DNA from: JAXMBN01 sp046349875
GTDB taxonomy: Bacteria > Planctomycetota > Planctomycetia > Pirellulales > Pirellulaceae
NCBI GenBank assembly: GCA_046349875.1
Contig: JAXMBN010000002.1
Location: forward strand, 124,001-188,000
Length of the DNA: 64,000 nucleotides
Reading direction: 5' to 3'
The position numbers and the translations under genes are program-made. Below the pieces are notes generated by a model that was given only the letters and a program-made list of their open reading frames with translations, was not told the origin of the DNA and did not search any database. Shown one piece after another: positions 9,810 to 18,626 of this stretch. Within the stretch, counting starts at the first letter, position 1; the number at the start of each line of letters is the position of its first letter.

Positions 9810-10208
9810 ATGAATCACAAACCTGAACAGCACATTGCTTGGGACATCTGCACGCGCGGGCTGCTTACGCTCGAAGCCATCCAAAGTATCCATGTTCCCA
9901 ACGGAAACTTTCGCATATCGAAGCACACCTACCCTGCCGCAACAAGGTTTAGCGGCGCAGCTCGAGCGGCAATCGTCTATTTGCTCAATGGCTGTTGCCG
10001 TTTCGAGTTTGCTGCGGGAATCTGGCAACTGACTGCACCCTGTTTTGCTGAGATGCCAGAGGGACGATACAATTTCGAGGTGGGCCATGAGGCCGGTGTC
10101 GATCTCGTAGAGGTTTGGGAGTTACCCGTCGGCTTTCGACGCTGCGATACAAGCTTCGAGCAAATCGATCCATCCAAGTCGCGGGTCGGCCGCGATTTTG
10201 AATCATAG
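9810..10208 (+). CDS. Hypothetical protein, possibly cupin-like
   Basis: A 132-residue protein with a good ribosome-binding site (AAGGGAGAGG) before the ATG. There is no signal peptide. The segment from about residue 60 (IVYLLNGCCRFEF) to 110 (GHEAGVDLVEVWELP) has the alternating glycine and strand pattern of a small beta-barrel or cupin domain, which is inference only. It is followed 40-50 bp later by another small gene on the same strand. Confidence 0.5.
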   Translation: MNHKPEQHIAWDICTRGLLTLEAIQSIHVPNGNFRISKHTYPAATRFSGAARAAIVYLLNGCCRFEFAAGIWQLTAPCFAEMPEGRYNFEVGHEAGVDLVEVWELPVGFRRCDTSFEQIDPSKSRVGRDFES

Positions 10209-10259
10209 TTTTTTGCGGTGACGGAGTGATCGCCGTCTTTATTCCGATTGCCCAAAGCG

Positions 10260-10697
10260 ATGGTTGTTGTGATGCCCAAAGAAGATGTATTCCTTGACGC
10301 TCAACATCCGGTATCACGGCGTTTCTGCGTTTTCGAGGATGATGGCACATCCGCATGGCTTTATCTGACCGAGCCCGATACGCGAACGCCTGTTGCAGAT
10401 GCGTGGGTCTACAATCGAATTCCTGCTCCTCCAACGAAAAATATTCAACCGTATCGCGGTGGCCCACCACCGGCCGCAATCGGCTTTGCGAGCGATAATG
10501 CATTGTGCCCAACTCCCTCAGAGCACGAATGGTCGTTCATTTGGTCAACGGATGGTGAGTCGGTGGCGCTTGCCAAGGATTGTGTGCCGGTCGCGTTTAT
10601 CGCCGCCGCTCGAAAACCTGGGTACAGTCGCGAACTGATTAAGAACGGTCCATGGGGGAACACTTGGTCGGAGGAACTATTCGTAGTTACGTTTTGA
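10260..10697 (+). CDS. Hypothetical protein
   Basis: About 146 residues. The reading frame can be opened by TTG at 10248 or ATG at 10260 or 10272; none has a strong ribosome-binding site, so the start is uncertain. The sequence is soluble, Trp-rich and Pro-rich (VYNRIPAPPTKN, RGGPPPAAIG, EHEWSFIW). I do not recognise the family. Size, composition and setting resemble the lone immunity-like proteins scattered in planctomycete accessory regions, but there is no toxin gene beside it. Confidence 0.45.
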   Translation: MVVVMPKEDVFLDAQHPVSRRFCVFEDDGTSAWLYLTEPDTRTPVADAWVYNRIPAPPTKNIQPYRGGPPPAAIGFASDNALCPTPSEHEWSFIWSTDGESVALAKDCVPVAFIAAARKPGYSRELIKNGPWGNTWSEELFVVTF

Positions 10698-10837
10698 GGC
10701 GCGGAAGAACCATGCGGTCCAACCGGAACGGCGGTTGGTGCGTCTTCTGTGTTCCTAGGTTTCTAGCCACCGCCTGGTTACCTTTGTCGTTCTCGCTATT
10801 CTTTGCATCGCGTATCTCCTTGGGGTGAAACGTTGGT

Positions 10838-11290
10838 ATGATCGCACTTCCGGATGACCTAAGGGAATTCCTCTCCGCAAAACGCCAGCTCAGATACTCC
10901 GCCGCTGATTGCGAATGTGGCCAAATCAAGTTGTTGCCACTTGGCAAACATGTATTAGGCGAAGTGTGGATCGATGGGCAAACCTTGCGCGACATTGCGT
11001 CTGACCCGAACAAAAACATAGAAGGCTACTACGCTGTCCCTGCTGTCAACTTGGTGGAAAGTTGTGACGGCTATGATCCAGAGCATATTCTTTCATGGAT
11101 TCCTGAATCGGATCTATATATTTCATGGGACTGCGATCATTGGGCAATCACCATGTTTCCATCTGTCACTTGGCGCCAGATCGCCGAGTCTCCACTACAA
11201 TATGTCAACGCCCAATGGGATTCGCCATCCATTGGGCAGCCGCTAGTTCCTTGGCCGCAATATCCGTTCAAGAAGGGGCGTCCGTTTTAA
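10838..11290 (+). CDS. Hypothetical protein
   Basis: A 150-residue soluble protein beginning MIALPDDLREFLSAKRQL. Its middle has a strand-rich, Trp- and Asp-rich pattern (ILSWIPESDLYISWDCDHW) that loosely resembles SMI1/KNR4-type (SUKH) immunity proteins. No definite signature is present, so this is a guess. The protein ends WPQYPFKKGRPF. It is the last gene before the first full repeat array. Confidence 0.5.
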   Translation: MIALPDDLREFLSAKRQLRYSAADCECGQIKLLPLGKHVLGEVWIDGQTLRDIASDPNKNIEGYYAVPAVNLVESCDGYDPEHILSWIPESDLYISWDCDHWAITMFPSVTWRQIAESPLQYVNAQWDSPSIGQPLVPWPQYPFKKGRPF

Positions 11291-11807
11291 GCAAGGTCAG
11301 CTGAAAGAGTCAGCAGACTGCGTCGCAGACAAGATCACGGGTTAGTGTCACTATAGTTATTCGAAGGACGATTCTATCGGCCGCTGGTTTGATGAGCCTA
11401 AGGAATGGGGATGGAACCACGAAGAACACCGAGAGCACGAAGTAAGAGAGATGTTTCGTGTCGAAGGTGTAGAAGAAATGGGGATTGGTATTGCTTCGTG
11501 GACTTCGTGTGTTTCGTGGTAGTATGAATCGGCTGTTGGGTTATGTGAGCCGGAGGAATGGCCGATGGAACCACGAAGAACACCGAGAGCACGAAGTAAG
11601 ATAATCGTTTTTTATCGAAGGCATTGAAGAAATGGCATTGGTATTCCTTCGTGCACTTCGTGAGCTTCGTGGTGGTATAAATCTGCTGTTGGGTTATATG
11701 AGCCTGAGGAAAGGGGATGGAACCACGAAGAACACCGAGATCACGAAGTAAGAGAGATTTTATATTGCCGAAGGTTTCTGTGAGTGGACTGCTCAAGAAA
11801 AGGAGAG
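11291..11807. other. Intergenic region filled mainly by a CCACGAAG repeat array
   Basis: About 390 of these 517 bp are tandem-like copies of the CCACGAAG repeat (11391-11780). A minus-strand open frame across the array is a by-product of the repeat. The last 30 bp before the next gene carry its ribosome-binding site. Confidence 0.6.
11391..11780. repeat. CCACGAAG repeat array, two full copies and one truncated
   Basis: Three consecutive copies of a unit of about 150 bp start near 11391, 11546 and 11698. Each starts with a TGAGCC-x-GAGGAA-x-GGGATGGAA leader, then CCACGAAGAACACCGAGA, a gap of about 60 bp, and an inverted right half (CTTCGTGGACTTCGTG, CTTCGTGGT). It then runs through ATGAATC-x-GCTGTTGGGTTAT into the next copy. 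The halves can fold into a long imperfect hairpin. The third copy stops after the left half. Confidence 0.8.
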
Positions 11808-12368
11808 ATGATGATTCGCGTTACTTCTCTTATGGCGATCGTATTGGCGTTTCAATGGTTGGGTAGTGCTTTGGCTCAAAGTACGCTCTCCAATCCGGCG
11901 ATGCCCATAGATAGTTTGGTAGATCGATTGAAAGTTGCTAAGCACGTTGGTCTAACCATCGACGAGAGAATTGGCGCCTACACTTTGTACCTTTACACAT
12001 CGGAGCAACATCAACGCAAATTAGAGGAATTGGTTCAGTACCGACAGCAGAATGAGGAGTATCAAGCGAAACGTGAATCCCTGGAGAAGCAAATGCGAGA
12101 CGCTGAGCAGCGAAAGGATTCGTCCGGTGAACTGGGGGAGATTAGGGTTAAGATCCAATCATTGATTCAGCCTAGGTCACCTCTCTCTGGACAAACCCTG
12201 CATGAGGTTGTGGCTGTTGGGCAAGATTACATCGAAATTCAGAAATCAAATGATTCAGAATCCAGTACCTTGATTCCTTTTTCCAAGATCAGTCGTGTAA
12301 TTGTCTTAAGAAAGAATCCTGGCCGTGGTGACCAGGCGAACTCTGGGGATATTCGATCCAAGCCATGA
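11808..12368 (+). CDS. Secreted coiled-coil hypothetical protein
   Basis: I start at the ATG at 11808, which follows AAAGGAGAG; the upstream ATG at 11784 is inside the repeat edge. The protein has a signal peptide (MMIRVTSLMAIVLAFQWLG, ending near ALAQS). A charged helical stretch (about residues 70-115, EELVQYRQQNEEYQAKRESL) is probably a coiled coil. A small C-terminal beta region ends in SKISRVIVLRKNPGR. About 186 aa. Function unknown. Confidence 0.55.
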   Translation: MMIRVTSLMAIVLAFQWLGSALAQSTLSNPAMPIDSLVDRLKVAKHVGLTIDERIGAYTLYLYTSEQHQRKLEELVQYRQQNEEYQAKRESLEKQMRDAEQRKDSSGELGEIRVKIQSLIQPRSPLSGQTLHEVVAVGQDYIEIQKSNDSESSTLIPFSKISRVIVLRKNPGRGDQANSGDIRSKP

Positions 12369-12399
12369 ATTGCCGTTCTTTAACTGAAGTTGTTTTCGA

Positions 12400-12894
12400 G
12401 TGAGATCGGATCAAGGTATTTCGAAGCAATTACGAATACGGATGATGCAAGGGGTCGCATGCATCTTCGGATTGAGTTCGCTTGGACTGTTCTTGTTTCG
12501 TCCAGACGTCGAGCAGATTCTCGACGAGTACGCGCCGACGCGTCACATGCCGGACGCATTTCGAGGTCTTAATGGAATCTTGGCTATCTTTTTTCTCTTT
12601 GTCGCTTTGACTCAACTCTTCCTAGTGAGGATCGAAAAACAGGGGCAATTTGTTTGGCTATTCCCTTTGTTGTTTGGGCCTGGCGTTTGTTTCGTTGGTT
12701 GGTGTTGTACCGAGAATTTCGACGACCCATCTTGGTTCCATTTATTCGCCTTGATCACTTTGGGTATGCTCGTCTCTTGCGCAGTGACAGCTCTCCTTTG
12801 GAGATTTACAAAGTCGATGGGAAAGCAAACAGTACCTAGTTCCAACGTAGGACCACTCGTTGATGAACGAACTTCAAGCAGAAGGAAAAATTAG
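12400..12894 (+). CDS. Membrane protein, hypothetical
   Basis: A 164-residue protein with about four membrane segments (VACIFGLSSLGLFLF, GILAIFFLFVALTQLFLV, FVWLFPLLFGPGVCFVGW and LFALITLGMLVSCAVTALLW). The start is uncertain: GTG at 12400, or the ATG at 12442 (MMQGVACIF), with no strong ribosome-binding site at either. It ends exactly where the next repeat array begins. Confidence 0.5.
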   Translation: MRSDQGISKQLRIRMMQGVACIFGLSSLGLFLFRPDVEQILDEYAPTRHMPDAFRGLNGILAIFFLFVALTQLFLVRIEKQGQFVWLFPLLFGPGVCFVGWCCTENFDDPSWFHLFALITLGMLVSCAVTALLWRFTKSMGKQTVPSSNVGPLVDERTSSRRKN

Positions 12895-12896
12895 AA

Positions 12897-13225
12897 ACTA
12901 CCACGAAGAACGCAGAGAACACGAAGAAAGATAATCGATTATTATCGAAGGCATGGAAGAAATGGCATTGGTATTGCTTCGTGGACTTCGTGAGCTTCGT
13001 GGTTGAATGAATCGGCCGTTGGGTTAAACGAGCCAGAGGAATGGGGATGGAACCACGAAGAACACCGAGAGCACGAAGAAAGATAATCGTTTTTATCGAA
13101 GGCATGGAAGAAATGGGATTGGTATTCCTTCGTGAGCTTCGTGGTTGAATGAATCTGCTGTCGGGTTATATGAGCCTGAGGAGTCGGGATGAGACCACGA
13201 AGAACACTGAGAGCACGAAGGAGGT
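12897..13225. repeat. CCACGAAG repeat array, second cluster
   Basis: Two near-complete copies (from about 12900 and 13040) plus a truncated third (from about 13190). These copies share an inner GAAAGATAATCG...TATCGAAGGCATGGAAGAAATGG segment that differs from the TAAGAGAGATGTTTCGTG variant at 11.4 kb, so there are at least two subfamilies. Together with short flanks they fill the gap between two membrane-protein genes (12895-13302). Confidence 0.8.
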
Positions 13226-13302
13226 GAGATGTTTATGGTCGATGGAGGAGTGGAATTGCTTTTAACTCAATGGGCCATTGAAATCATTTCGAGGAAACGA
13301 TC

Positions 13303-13806
13303 TTGAATGAGAATCCATTCGGAACGCGTGATATAGATACGAGTTCAAGAGAATTTCGCGTGAGCTATATGGTGTTTACGCGAACCGAAATGGTTCGGAA
13401 GCTCATGATTGTTGGACTTTATGGCGGTGCATTTCTCGGAAGCATTGGCTATTTGTTGCTCGTCTCGTTCATCGAGTTTCTCCTTGTTCCACCTTTCAAA
13501 TCGCCTGCAAATTACGGCCAGTTTGATTTCTTGATCGCGGGAGTCCTCGTTGTGATGTTGATCTTGGGGGCGGCCTTGTCGTTGATTCCTTACATCAAGT
13601 GGCTTGGATTTATGTCTTTCGAAATTTTGCTCCTCGGGTTGATTTGGCTTGTCGAACGAGAGTCATTTTCAAAGGATGTACTGATCGAGGCTCCCGTCGC
13701 GGCCATAGTATTTCTGGTCGCAATTCCTATCATCGCAGCGCCCATGATCGATGCTTGGTGTCGAAGTCGACGAATTCCAAGGGATCAATCATTCATCAAA
13801 TGTTGA
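13303..13806 (+). CDS. Membrane protein, hypothetical
   Basis: A 167-residue protein starting at a TTG (13303) with GAGGAAA upstream at good spacing. About four or five hydrophobic segments follow a charged N-terminus (MIVGLYGGAFLGSIGYLLLV, FLIAGVLVVMLILGAALSLI, FEILLLGLIWLV and IVFLVAIPIIAAPMI). It ends in a short basic tail. Family unknown. It is flanked on both sides by repeat arrays. Confidence 0.55.
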   Translation: MNENPFGTRDIDTSSREFRVSYMVFTRTEMVRKLMIVGLYGGAFLGSIGYLLLVSFIEFLLVPPFKSPANYGQFDFLIAGVLVVMLILGAALSLIPYIKWLGFMSFEILLLGLIWLVERESFSKDVLIEAPVAAIVFLVAIPIIAAPMIDAWCRSRRIPRDQSFIKC

Positions 13807-13817
13807 GCTATTCAGAT

Positions 13818-14065
13818 TGAACGAAGAACACCGAGATCACGAAGAAAGATAATCGATTTGTCGAAGGCATGGAAGAAATGGCATTGGTATTCCTTCGTGG
13901 ACTTCGTGAGCTTCGTGGTTGAATGAATCGGCCGTTGGGTTAAACGAGCCAGAGGAATGGGGATGGAACCACGAAGAACACCGAGAGCACGAAGTAAGAG
14001 AGATGTTTCGTGTCGAAGGTGTAGAAGAAATCGGATTGGTATTGCTTCGTGGTTGATTGATTCTT
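13818..14065. repeat. CCACGAAG repeat array, third cluster
   Basis: Two copies: one of the GAAAGATAATCG subfamily lacking its first bases (from 13818), then one of the TAAGAGAGATG subfamily (from about 13945). The two subfamilies sit side by side, so the array may have grown by recombination between clusters. With short flanks it fills 13807-14138, where no gene is seen. Confidence 0.8.
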
Positions 14066-14138
14066 TGTTTGGTTCTTGATTGCCTCGCGGTTGTGGAGTT
14101 GAAAAAAGCTCCCAAGGGACTGGAAGTCAACGGATCTG

Positions 14139-14882
14139 TTACGGGCGAGGGACGTTAAAGAATTCGCGGTCGCTCATCATGCGATCGCGAGGTTCATACC
14201 AATTGCCATTGATCCAAGGTGCATTGGGATTGGGATAGGCCGAACCGTAAGGGTATCCATAGGGATAACCATAGCCACCAGGTCCATAGGGATAGCCATA
14301 GCCAGGGACAGGCATGGGAAGGCCAGAACCAACCGGGGGCATTCCACCGGGTCCACTAGGTATCGGCCCACTGGGACCGGGGCCACTTGAACCGGGGCCA
14401 CTAGGTGTGAAGGGAGATCCAGGAGGAAGAACCGAATAGGGGTTGGGTAGATAACCGCCTCCCATGGGATAGATGCCTACGGGAGGAGGTTGTTGTCCCC
14501 AAGCATCGTAGGGAACGGAATAGGGGCGGAATGGAAATCTCCATTCCTCATAGGGGCGTACTGGGCGTCCCCAAGATTCAACCACGTGCATGTTGTCGGC
14601 CGAATTTCCAACCTGCAATGTGCTTCGATAGTGATGGTAACCACTTCGCTCAAAATCTGGACGCTCCATCACTTCGGGTTCGATCCCCTTCGCATACTGA
14701 TCGACTCGGTTGCCCTGAGCGTCATGGGTGTAACGCCCTACCATGGCTGTCCAATCTTTTTTGGGAGCACAGGTCGTACATTGGCTCCACGCTGGCAGAG
14801 CGGTCCAGGCCGCTAGCATCAGAGTCCAGGTGACGATCGCAAAGAGACGAGATCGAACGCATTGGAAGATGAGCGAGTTCAT
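14139..14882 (-). CDS. Secreted Gly/Pro/Tyr-rich protein
   Basis: A 247-residue protein with a long signal peptide (hydrophobic core FAIVTWTLMLAAWTALPAW, then SQCTTC). The first half has charged, soluble sequence. The second half is low complexity, with PSGPGSSGPGPSGP-like runs and YGYPYGPGGYGYPYGYPYG repeats. Such proteins are common at planctomycete surfaces and may be matrix or adhesive components. Function is not known. It is the first minus-strand gene after the repeat block. Confidence 0.6.
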   Translation of the reverse strand: MNSLIFQCVRSRLFAIVTWTLMLAAWTALPAWSQCTTCAPKKDWTAMVGRYTHDAQGNRVDQYAKGIEPEVMERPDFERSGYHHYRSTLQVGNSADNMHVVESWGRPVRPYEEWRFPFRPYSVPYDAWGQQPPPVGIYPMGGGYLPNPYSVLPPGSPFTPSGPGSSGPGPSGPIPSGPGGMPPVGSGLPMPVPGYGYPYGPGGYGYPYGYPYGSAYPNPNAPWINGNWYEPRDRMMSDREFFNVPRP

Positions 14883-15036
14883 AGCATCTAGACTAATTGC
14901 CGATGCTTTTTTTCTTCCTTAGAACCCGTGGAAAAGGGATCGATTTCCACCTCCTGGGATAGCTATGACGATTGTAGGGGCATTCCCCAATACAAAATCT
15001 CACCCACTAAGGCTCATAGCAATATAGAAAGAGAGC

Positions 15037-15531
15037 CTACCATTCGAGCCAGGCCAATCTTCGAAGCCATTGGAGTTGGTCGAGGTCTTGAGGCGAGGCT
15101 GCTTCGCAAAGATCGACGAAATGATAGGGATCCCAGGTCGATCCAATCCAAGGTGGAACTGGATCGGGTAGTTCCGAAAGAGCGGTCGCAATGGAATCCA
15201 TCACCGGGTGATTTCCCACTTTGCGAAACCAGTATTTTGCATTCCAGAAATCGCGTTCACGGCGATGCATGATGCCATGCCAGAACGATCCTTCGCGATT
15301 GTGGAGGTTTTGGCTGATTGCATGGGAGCCGTGAAGATCACCGGCAAAAAGGAGTAATCCCGCTTGGCACTCGGCGGAAAATGCCGTGAGTTTCCCGAGA
15401 TTCCGAGGAAATGGATGCGTACTGCGGGGGGGAGAATCCCCAAACAATTCCGGTTCTTCGGATTGCCGTAGATAGTCAAGGAGTTCGGGTGGTAGGGTGG
15501 ACTCTTCCAATGCTTTGAGGAGGGAGGGCAT
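15037..15531 (-). CDS. Conserved hypothetical protein
   Basis: A 164-residue soluble protein rich in Trp and His (SFWHGIMHRRERDFWNAKYW, RKVGNHPVMDSIA). A region containing FWHGIMHRRE.DFWNAKYWFR looks strongly conserved in style and could include a catalytic or metal site, but I do not recognise the family beyond a conserved planctomycete-type hypothetical. It is divergent from the S1-domain gene at 15649. Confidence 0.6.
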   Translation of the reverse strand: MPSLLKALEESTLPPELLDYLRQSEEPELFGDSPPRSTHPFPRNLGKLTAFSAECQAGLLLFAGDLHGSHAISQNLHNREGSFWHGIMHRRERDFWNAKYWFRKVGNHPVMDSIATALSELPDPVPPWIGSTWDPYHFVDLCEAASPQDLDQLQWLRRLAWLEW

Positions 15532-15648
15532 GCGTCTCTAGCCAGGGTAAGGGATGCTGGTAAACTGAGTTGCTAGGGTTGCGCCGGTTCTTGCAAAAAT
15601 CGAACTGGCCAACTTGGAAAGACAATATCGCATTTCGAGGCAAAGGCA

Positions 15649-17199
15649 ATGAGCGAAGGCACGGATCAATCTCAAGAACCCAAGGCAACCACACCCGTTC
15701 CTGCGACTGCGGTGTCCGGGGGGCCGATTAACCTCGAACAAATTCGCAAGATGCGGGAATCGAATACTGCTTCCAAGCCAACAGGCACTTCGGCAGAATC
15801 ACCTGCGGTTTCTCCGATGGCAGCGGCCATGGAAGGTGTGCAGCCTTTGGGTAGATGCAAGGCATCGAAGCCTCCAGCGCGGAAGCCTCGCGATAACGAA
15901 GAAGATGATGGACCTCGCAAGGCTTTTTCAAAGCAGCGCGAGTTTGTAGCGCCCAAGGTTGAAGTGCCCAACATTCGTCAGGGCTTGGCCGACGATCTTA
16001 AGAACGAGTGGGATGCGGCGGTAGCCGATCTCGATTTCGATCGCTTGTTGGTCGGTGATGCTTCGTTGCAGGTCGGAAGGCAACTCGAAGATGGCCAGCG
16101 TTATCCCGGTAAGATCCTCAAGATCCATCAAGAAAACGTATTCGTATCGTTGGGTGGTCCCGATGAAGGGATCATTCCTCTACTTCAATTCAATGAGACA
16201 CCCAAGGTCGGCGATGCCGTCGATTGCTTGGTGCGAAGTTTCAATCGCGAAGATGGTCTTTATGAGTTAGCGTTGCCAGGTGAAACGACGTCCGTTTCGG
16301 ATTGGTCGGATTTGGAAGAAGGTGTCGTCGTGGAAGCTCGCATCGAAAGTGCGAACACCGGCGGACTCGAATGCAAAGTAGGCAATGTTCGCGGTTTTAT
16401 TCCGATGAGTCAGATTGCCGAATACCGCGTGGAAACCCCTGCCGACTTCGTGGGCCAACGATTGTTATGCGTGGTCACCGAAGCCAACATGCGTCGAGGA
16501 AACTTGGTGCTAAGCCATCGCGCGGTCTTGGAACGCGAGAAAGCTGAAAAGAAGAAGGAACGTTTTGCCAAGTTGGAAGTGGGGCAGGTCACCGACGGAA
16601 CCGTTCGCAAGGTGATGGATTTCGGAGCCTTCGTCGATATCGGTGGACTCGATGGGTTGATTCACGTTAGCCAACTCAGCTGGGATCGCATTCAGCATCC
16701 GAGCGAAGTGGTCAAGGAAGGGGACAAGGTTCAGGTCAAGATTGAGAAGATCGATCCTGAAACGGGAAAGATCGGCCTATCCTATCGCGCTTTGCAAGAT
16801 CATCCATGGCACGATATCGATGTTCGCTTTCCCATTGGTAGCGTAGTCCGTGGGACGGTTTCACGATTGGCAAACTTTGGTGCCTTCGTCAAATTGGCAA
16901 CGGGCATTGAAGGCTTGGTGCACCTTTCAGAACTTGCACATCGCCGTGTCGCGACCGCTGCCAGTGTGGTCAAGGAAGGGGATGAAGTCGAGGTCAAAGT
17001 CCTATCGGCAGATAAGGATTCGCAACGCATTTCCTTATCATTGAAGCAAGCATCGGCTCCAGCGGCCGCAGCCGAGCCTGAAGTGGAAGAAGAAGTGGTA
17101 CCTGTTGCGCCTACCAAGATTAAGAACAAACACACCGGTCCCTTGAAGGGTGGTACAACGCGACCTTCGGGTGGCGAGCAGTTTGGATTGAAGTGGTAG
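15649..17199 (+). CDS. S1 RNA-binding-domain protein (ribosomal protein S1-like)
   Basis: A 516-residue protein with four S1 domains at about residues 142-210, 220-298, 305-378 and 388-463. Domains three and four carry the classic VMDFGAFVDIGGLDGLIHVSQ and LANFGAFV...EGLVHLSEL cores. The first 140 residues are a polar, probably disordered extension, and the tail is acidic then basic. Bacterial S1 proteins usually have four to six domains, so this is a plausible ribosomal S1 or a related RNA-binding regulator. A terminator-like hairpin follows at 17262-17291. Confidence 0.8.
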   Translation: MSEGTDQSQEPKATTPVPATAVSGGPINLEQIRKMRESNTASKPTGTSAESPAVSPMAAAMEGVQPLGRCKASKPPARKPRDNEEDDGPRKAFSKQREFVAPKVEVPNIRQGLADDLKNEWDAAVADLDFDRLLVGDASLQVGRQLEDGQRYPGKILKIHQENVFVSLGGPDEGIIPLLQFNETPKVGDAVDCLVRSFNREDGLYELALPGETTSVSDWSDLEEGVVVEARIESANTGGLECKVGNVRGFIPMSQIAEYRVETPADFVGQRLLCVVTEANMRRGNLVLSHRAVLEREKAEKKKERFAKLEVGQVTDGTVRKVMDFGAFVDIGGLDGLIHVSQLSWDRIQHPSEVVKEGDKVQVKIEKIDPETGKIGLSYRALQDHPWHDIDVRFPIGSVVRGTVSRLANFGAFVKLATGIEGLVHLSELAHRRVATAASVVKEGDEVEVKVLSADKDSQRISLSLKQASAPAAAAEPEVEEEVVPVAPTKIKNKHTGPLKGGTTRPSGGEQFGLKW

Positions 17200-17261
17200 T
17201 GCTGATGGGAGCCATCCCTCCTGCACAGCCCTTCGATGCGGCATTGAACCAATAACATTTT

Positions 17262-17291
17262 GGCCAGAAGTTGCTCCGGGCACTTCTGGCC
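17262..17291 (+). terminator. Rho-independent-type terminator after the S1-domain gene
   Basis: GGCCAGAAG pairs perfectly with CTTCTGGCC across a 12-base loop and is followed by TTTGT. It lies 60 bp after the stop codon and just before the next gene, on the same strand. Confidence 0.75.
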
Positions 17292-17311
17292 TTTGTATTG
17301 AGGTAGACAAC

Positions 17312-18595
17312 ATGGAAGTTGTTTCAGATCGCAAAGGGATCGTTCGGCAGCTCACGCAAGAGCCTCATGGCCACATCCTCACCAATACACAGGTTTGGTC
17401 GAAGGATTCTCGGCACTTGGTGTTCGATGTTCGGTCGGACGCAGCAGGATCGTCCTTCGATGGAGATCGCATCGAAGCGATCGACGTTGAAAGTGGAACG
17501 CGAACTTCTTTATCGAGCGAATCATGGTGCACATTGCGGGGTAGCAACCTGTTCGCCAAAGATGATCGCGTGGTTTTTATCCTTGGGCCAGAGAATCCCA
17601 CGCCTGACTGGCAATATGCAGCGTACCATCGTCGCGGTGTTCTTGTCTCGCGAGATCGCCCCGGAATCGCGACGGACTTGGATGCGGTCGATATTGTCGA
17701 TCCTTTCACTCCCGGTGCGCTTCGAGGCGGTTCGCACGTGCACGTATTTGATGCCACATCGGAATACGTGAGTTTTACATACGAAGATCATGTGCTGGCA
17801 ACTTCCAATCGCGACGATGCGGATCCTAACCAGCGAAACGTGGGAGTTTGTCGCTGCCACCATCCCGTGCATGTTCCGAAGACGCATCCTCGCAATCAAG
17901 ATGGTTCAGCCTACTCTGTATTGGTAACCAAGACTGTTCGCGATCCAAGGCCTGGTTCGGATGAAATATCCAAAGCCTATGAAGATGCATGGCTTGCGGT
18001 CGATGAGGGGCTCGGATTGGCCTTCTTAGGTGATGGAGTGGATTCGAAGGGTCGGCATATTACCGAGCTTTTCAAAGTGACTTTTCCTAAAACATGGGAG
18101 ACTCAAGATGGGCCGCTGGAAGGGACGCTTCTTCGCAGACCGTTTCCACCGCGGGGATGCGTACAGCAACGCTTGACCTATACCGAACATCGCAAGTTTC
18201 CAGGTATTCGCGGGCCTCGGCATTGGCCTCGGAGTCATCCATCCGGCCGATGGATTGCAACGCTGATGCTCGATGATGTGGGGAATGCTCAGATCTTTTT
18301 GGTCGATCCCAAGCAAGGGGAATTTCATCAAGCGACACAACTTCCGTATGCGATCGAAAGTTGTTTTTCGTGGAGTCCGGATGGTGAGTGGATCAGTTTC
18401 ATTGCCGATGGGAGCGTGATGATGTTGCATGTGGCAACTACACGAGTGCATCGATTGACCACGAAACGAATGCCGGGTCCTCGGCCTGAAGCCTGTGTCT
18501 TTTCGCCTGATGGCACCAAGATCGCCTATGTCTGCGTTTGCTCGGATGCGAACGGACGTGCCTTTAATCAGCTATTCATGGTCGAGATTGCCTAG
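17312..18595 (+). CDS. DUF3748/YidR-type beta-propeller protein
   Basis: A 427-residue protein whose N-terminus (RQLTQEPHGHILTNTQVWSK) matches the pattern of DUF3748 (YidR-like) proteins. TolB/WD40-type repeats occur throughout (SWSPDGEWISFIADG, FSPDGTKIAYVC). There is no signal peptide, so it is probably cytoplasmic. The biochemical role of the family is not established. It starts 20 bp after the upstream terminator, so it probably has its own promoter or read-through. Confidence 0.8.
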   Translation: MEVVSDRKGIVRQLTQEPHGHILTNTQVWSKDSRHLVFDVRSDAAGSSFDGDRIEAIDVESGTRTSLSSESWCTLRGSNLFAKDDRVVFILGPENPTPDWQYAAYHRRGVLVSRDRPGIATDLDAVDIVDPFTPGALRGGSHVHVFDATSEYVSFTYEDHVLATSNRDDADPNQRNVGVCRCHHPVHVPKTHPRNQDGSAYSVLVTKTVRDPRPGSDEISKAYEDAWLAVDEGLGLAFLGDGVDSKGRHITELFKVTFPKTWETQDGPLEGTLLRRPFPPRGCVQQRLTYTEHRKFPGIRGPRHWPRSHPSGRWIATLMLDDVGNAQIFLVDPKQGEFHQATQLPYAIESCFSWSPDGEWISFIADGSVMMLHVATTRVHRLTTKRMPGPRPEACVFSPDGTKIAYVCVCSDANGRAFNQLFMVEIA

Positions 18596-18626
18596 GCCTT
18601 TTTGGCTATCTTACGGCAGAGGGAGC

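Noticed and set aside
11398..11796. 132-codon minus-strand frame over the repeat array
   Set aside because: Its translation repeats the same short words in each repeat copy, so it is a by-product of the repeat, not a gene.
11391..14065. Integron cassette array with attC-like sites
   Set aside because: GTTGGGT-type words occur in the repeat, but the paired RYYYAAC core is not in the required place and no integrase is seen.
9471..14065. CRISPR array
   Set aside because: Repeat units are about 150 bp and irregular, without short direct repeats and unique spacers of equal size.
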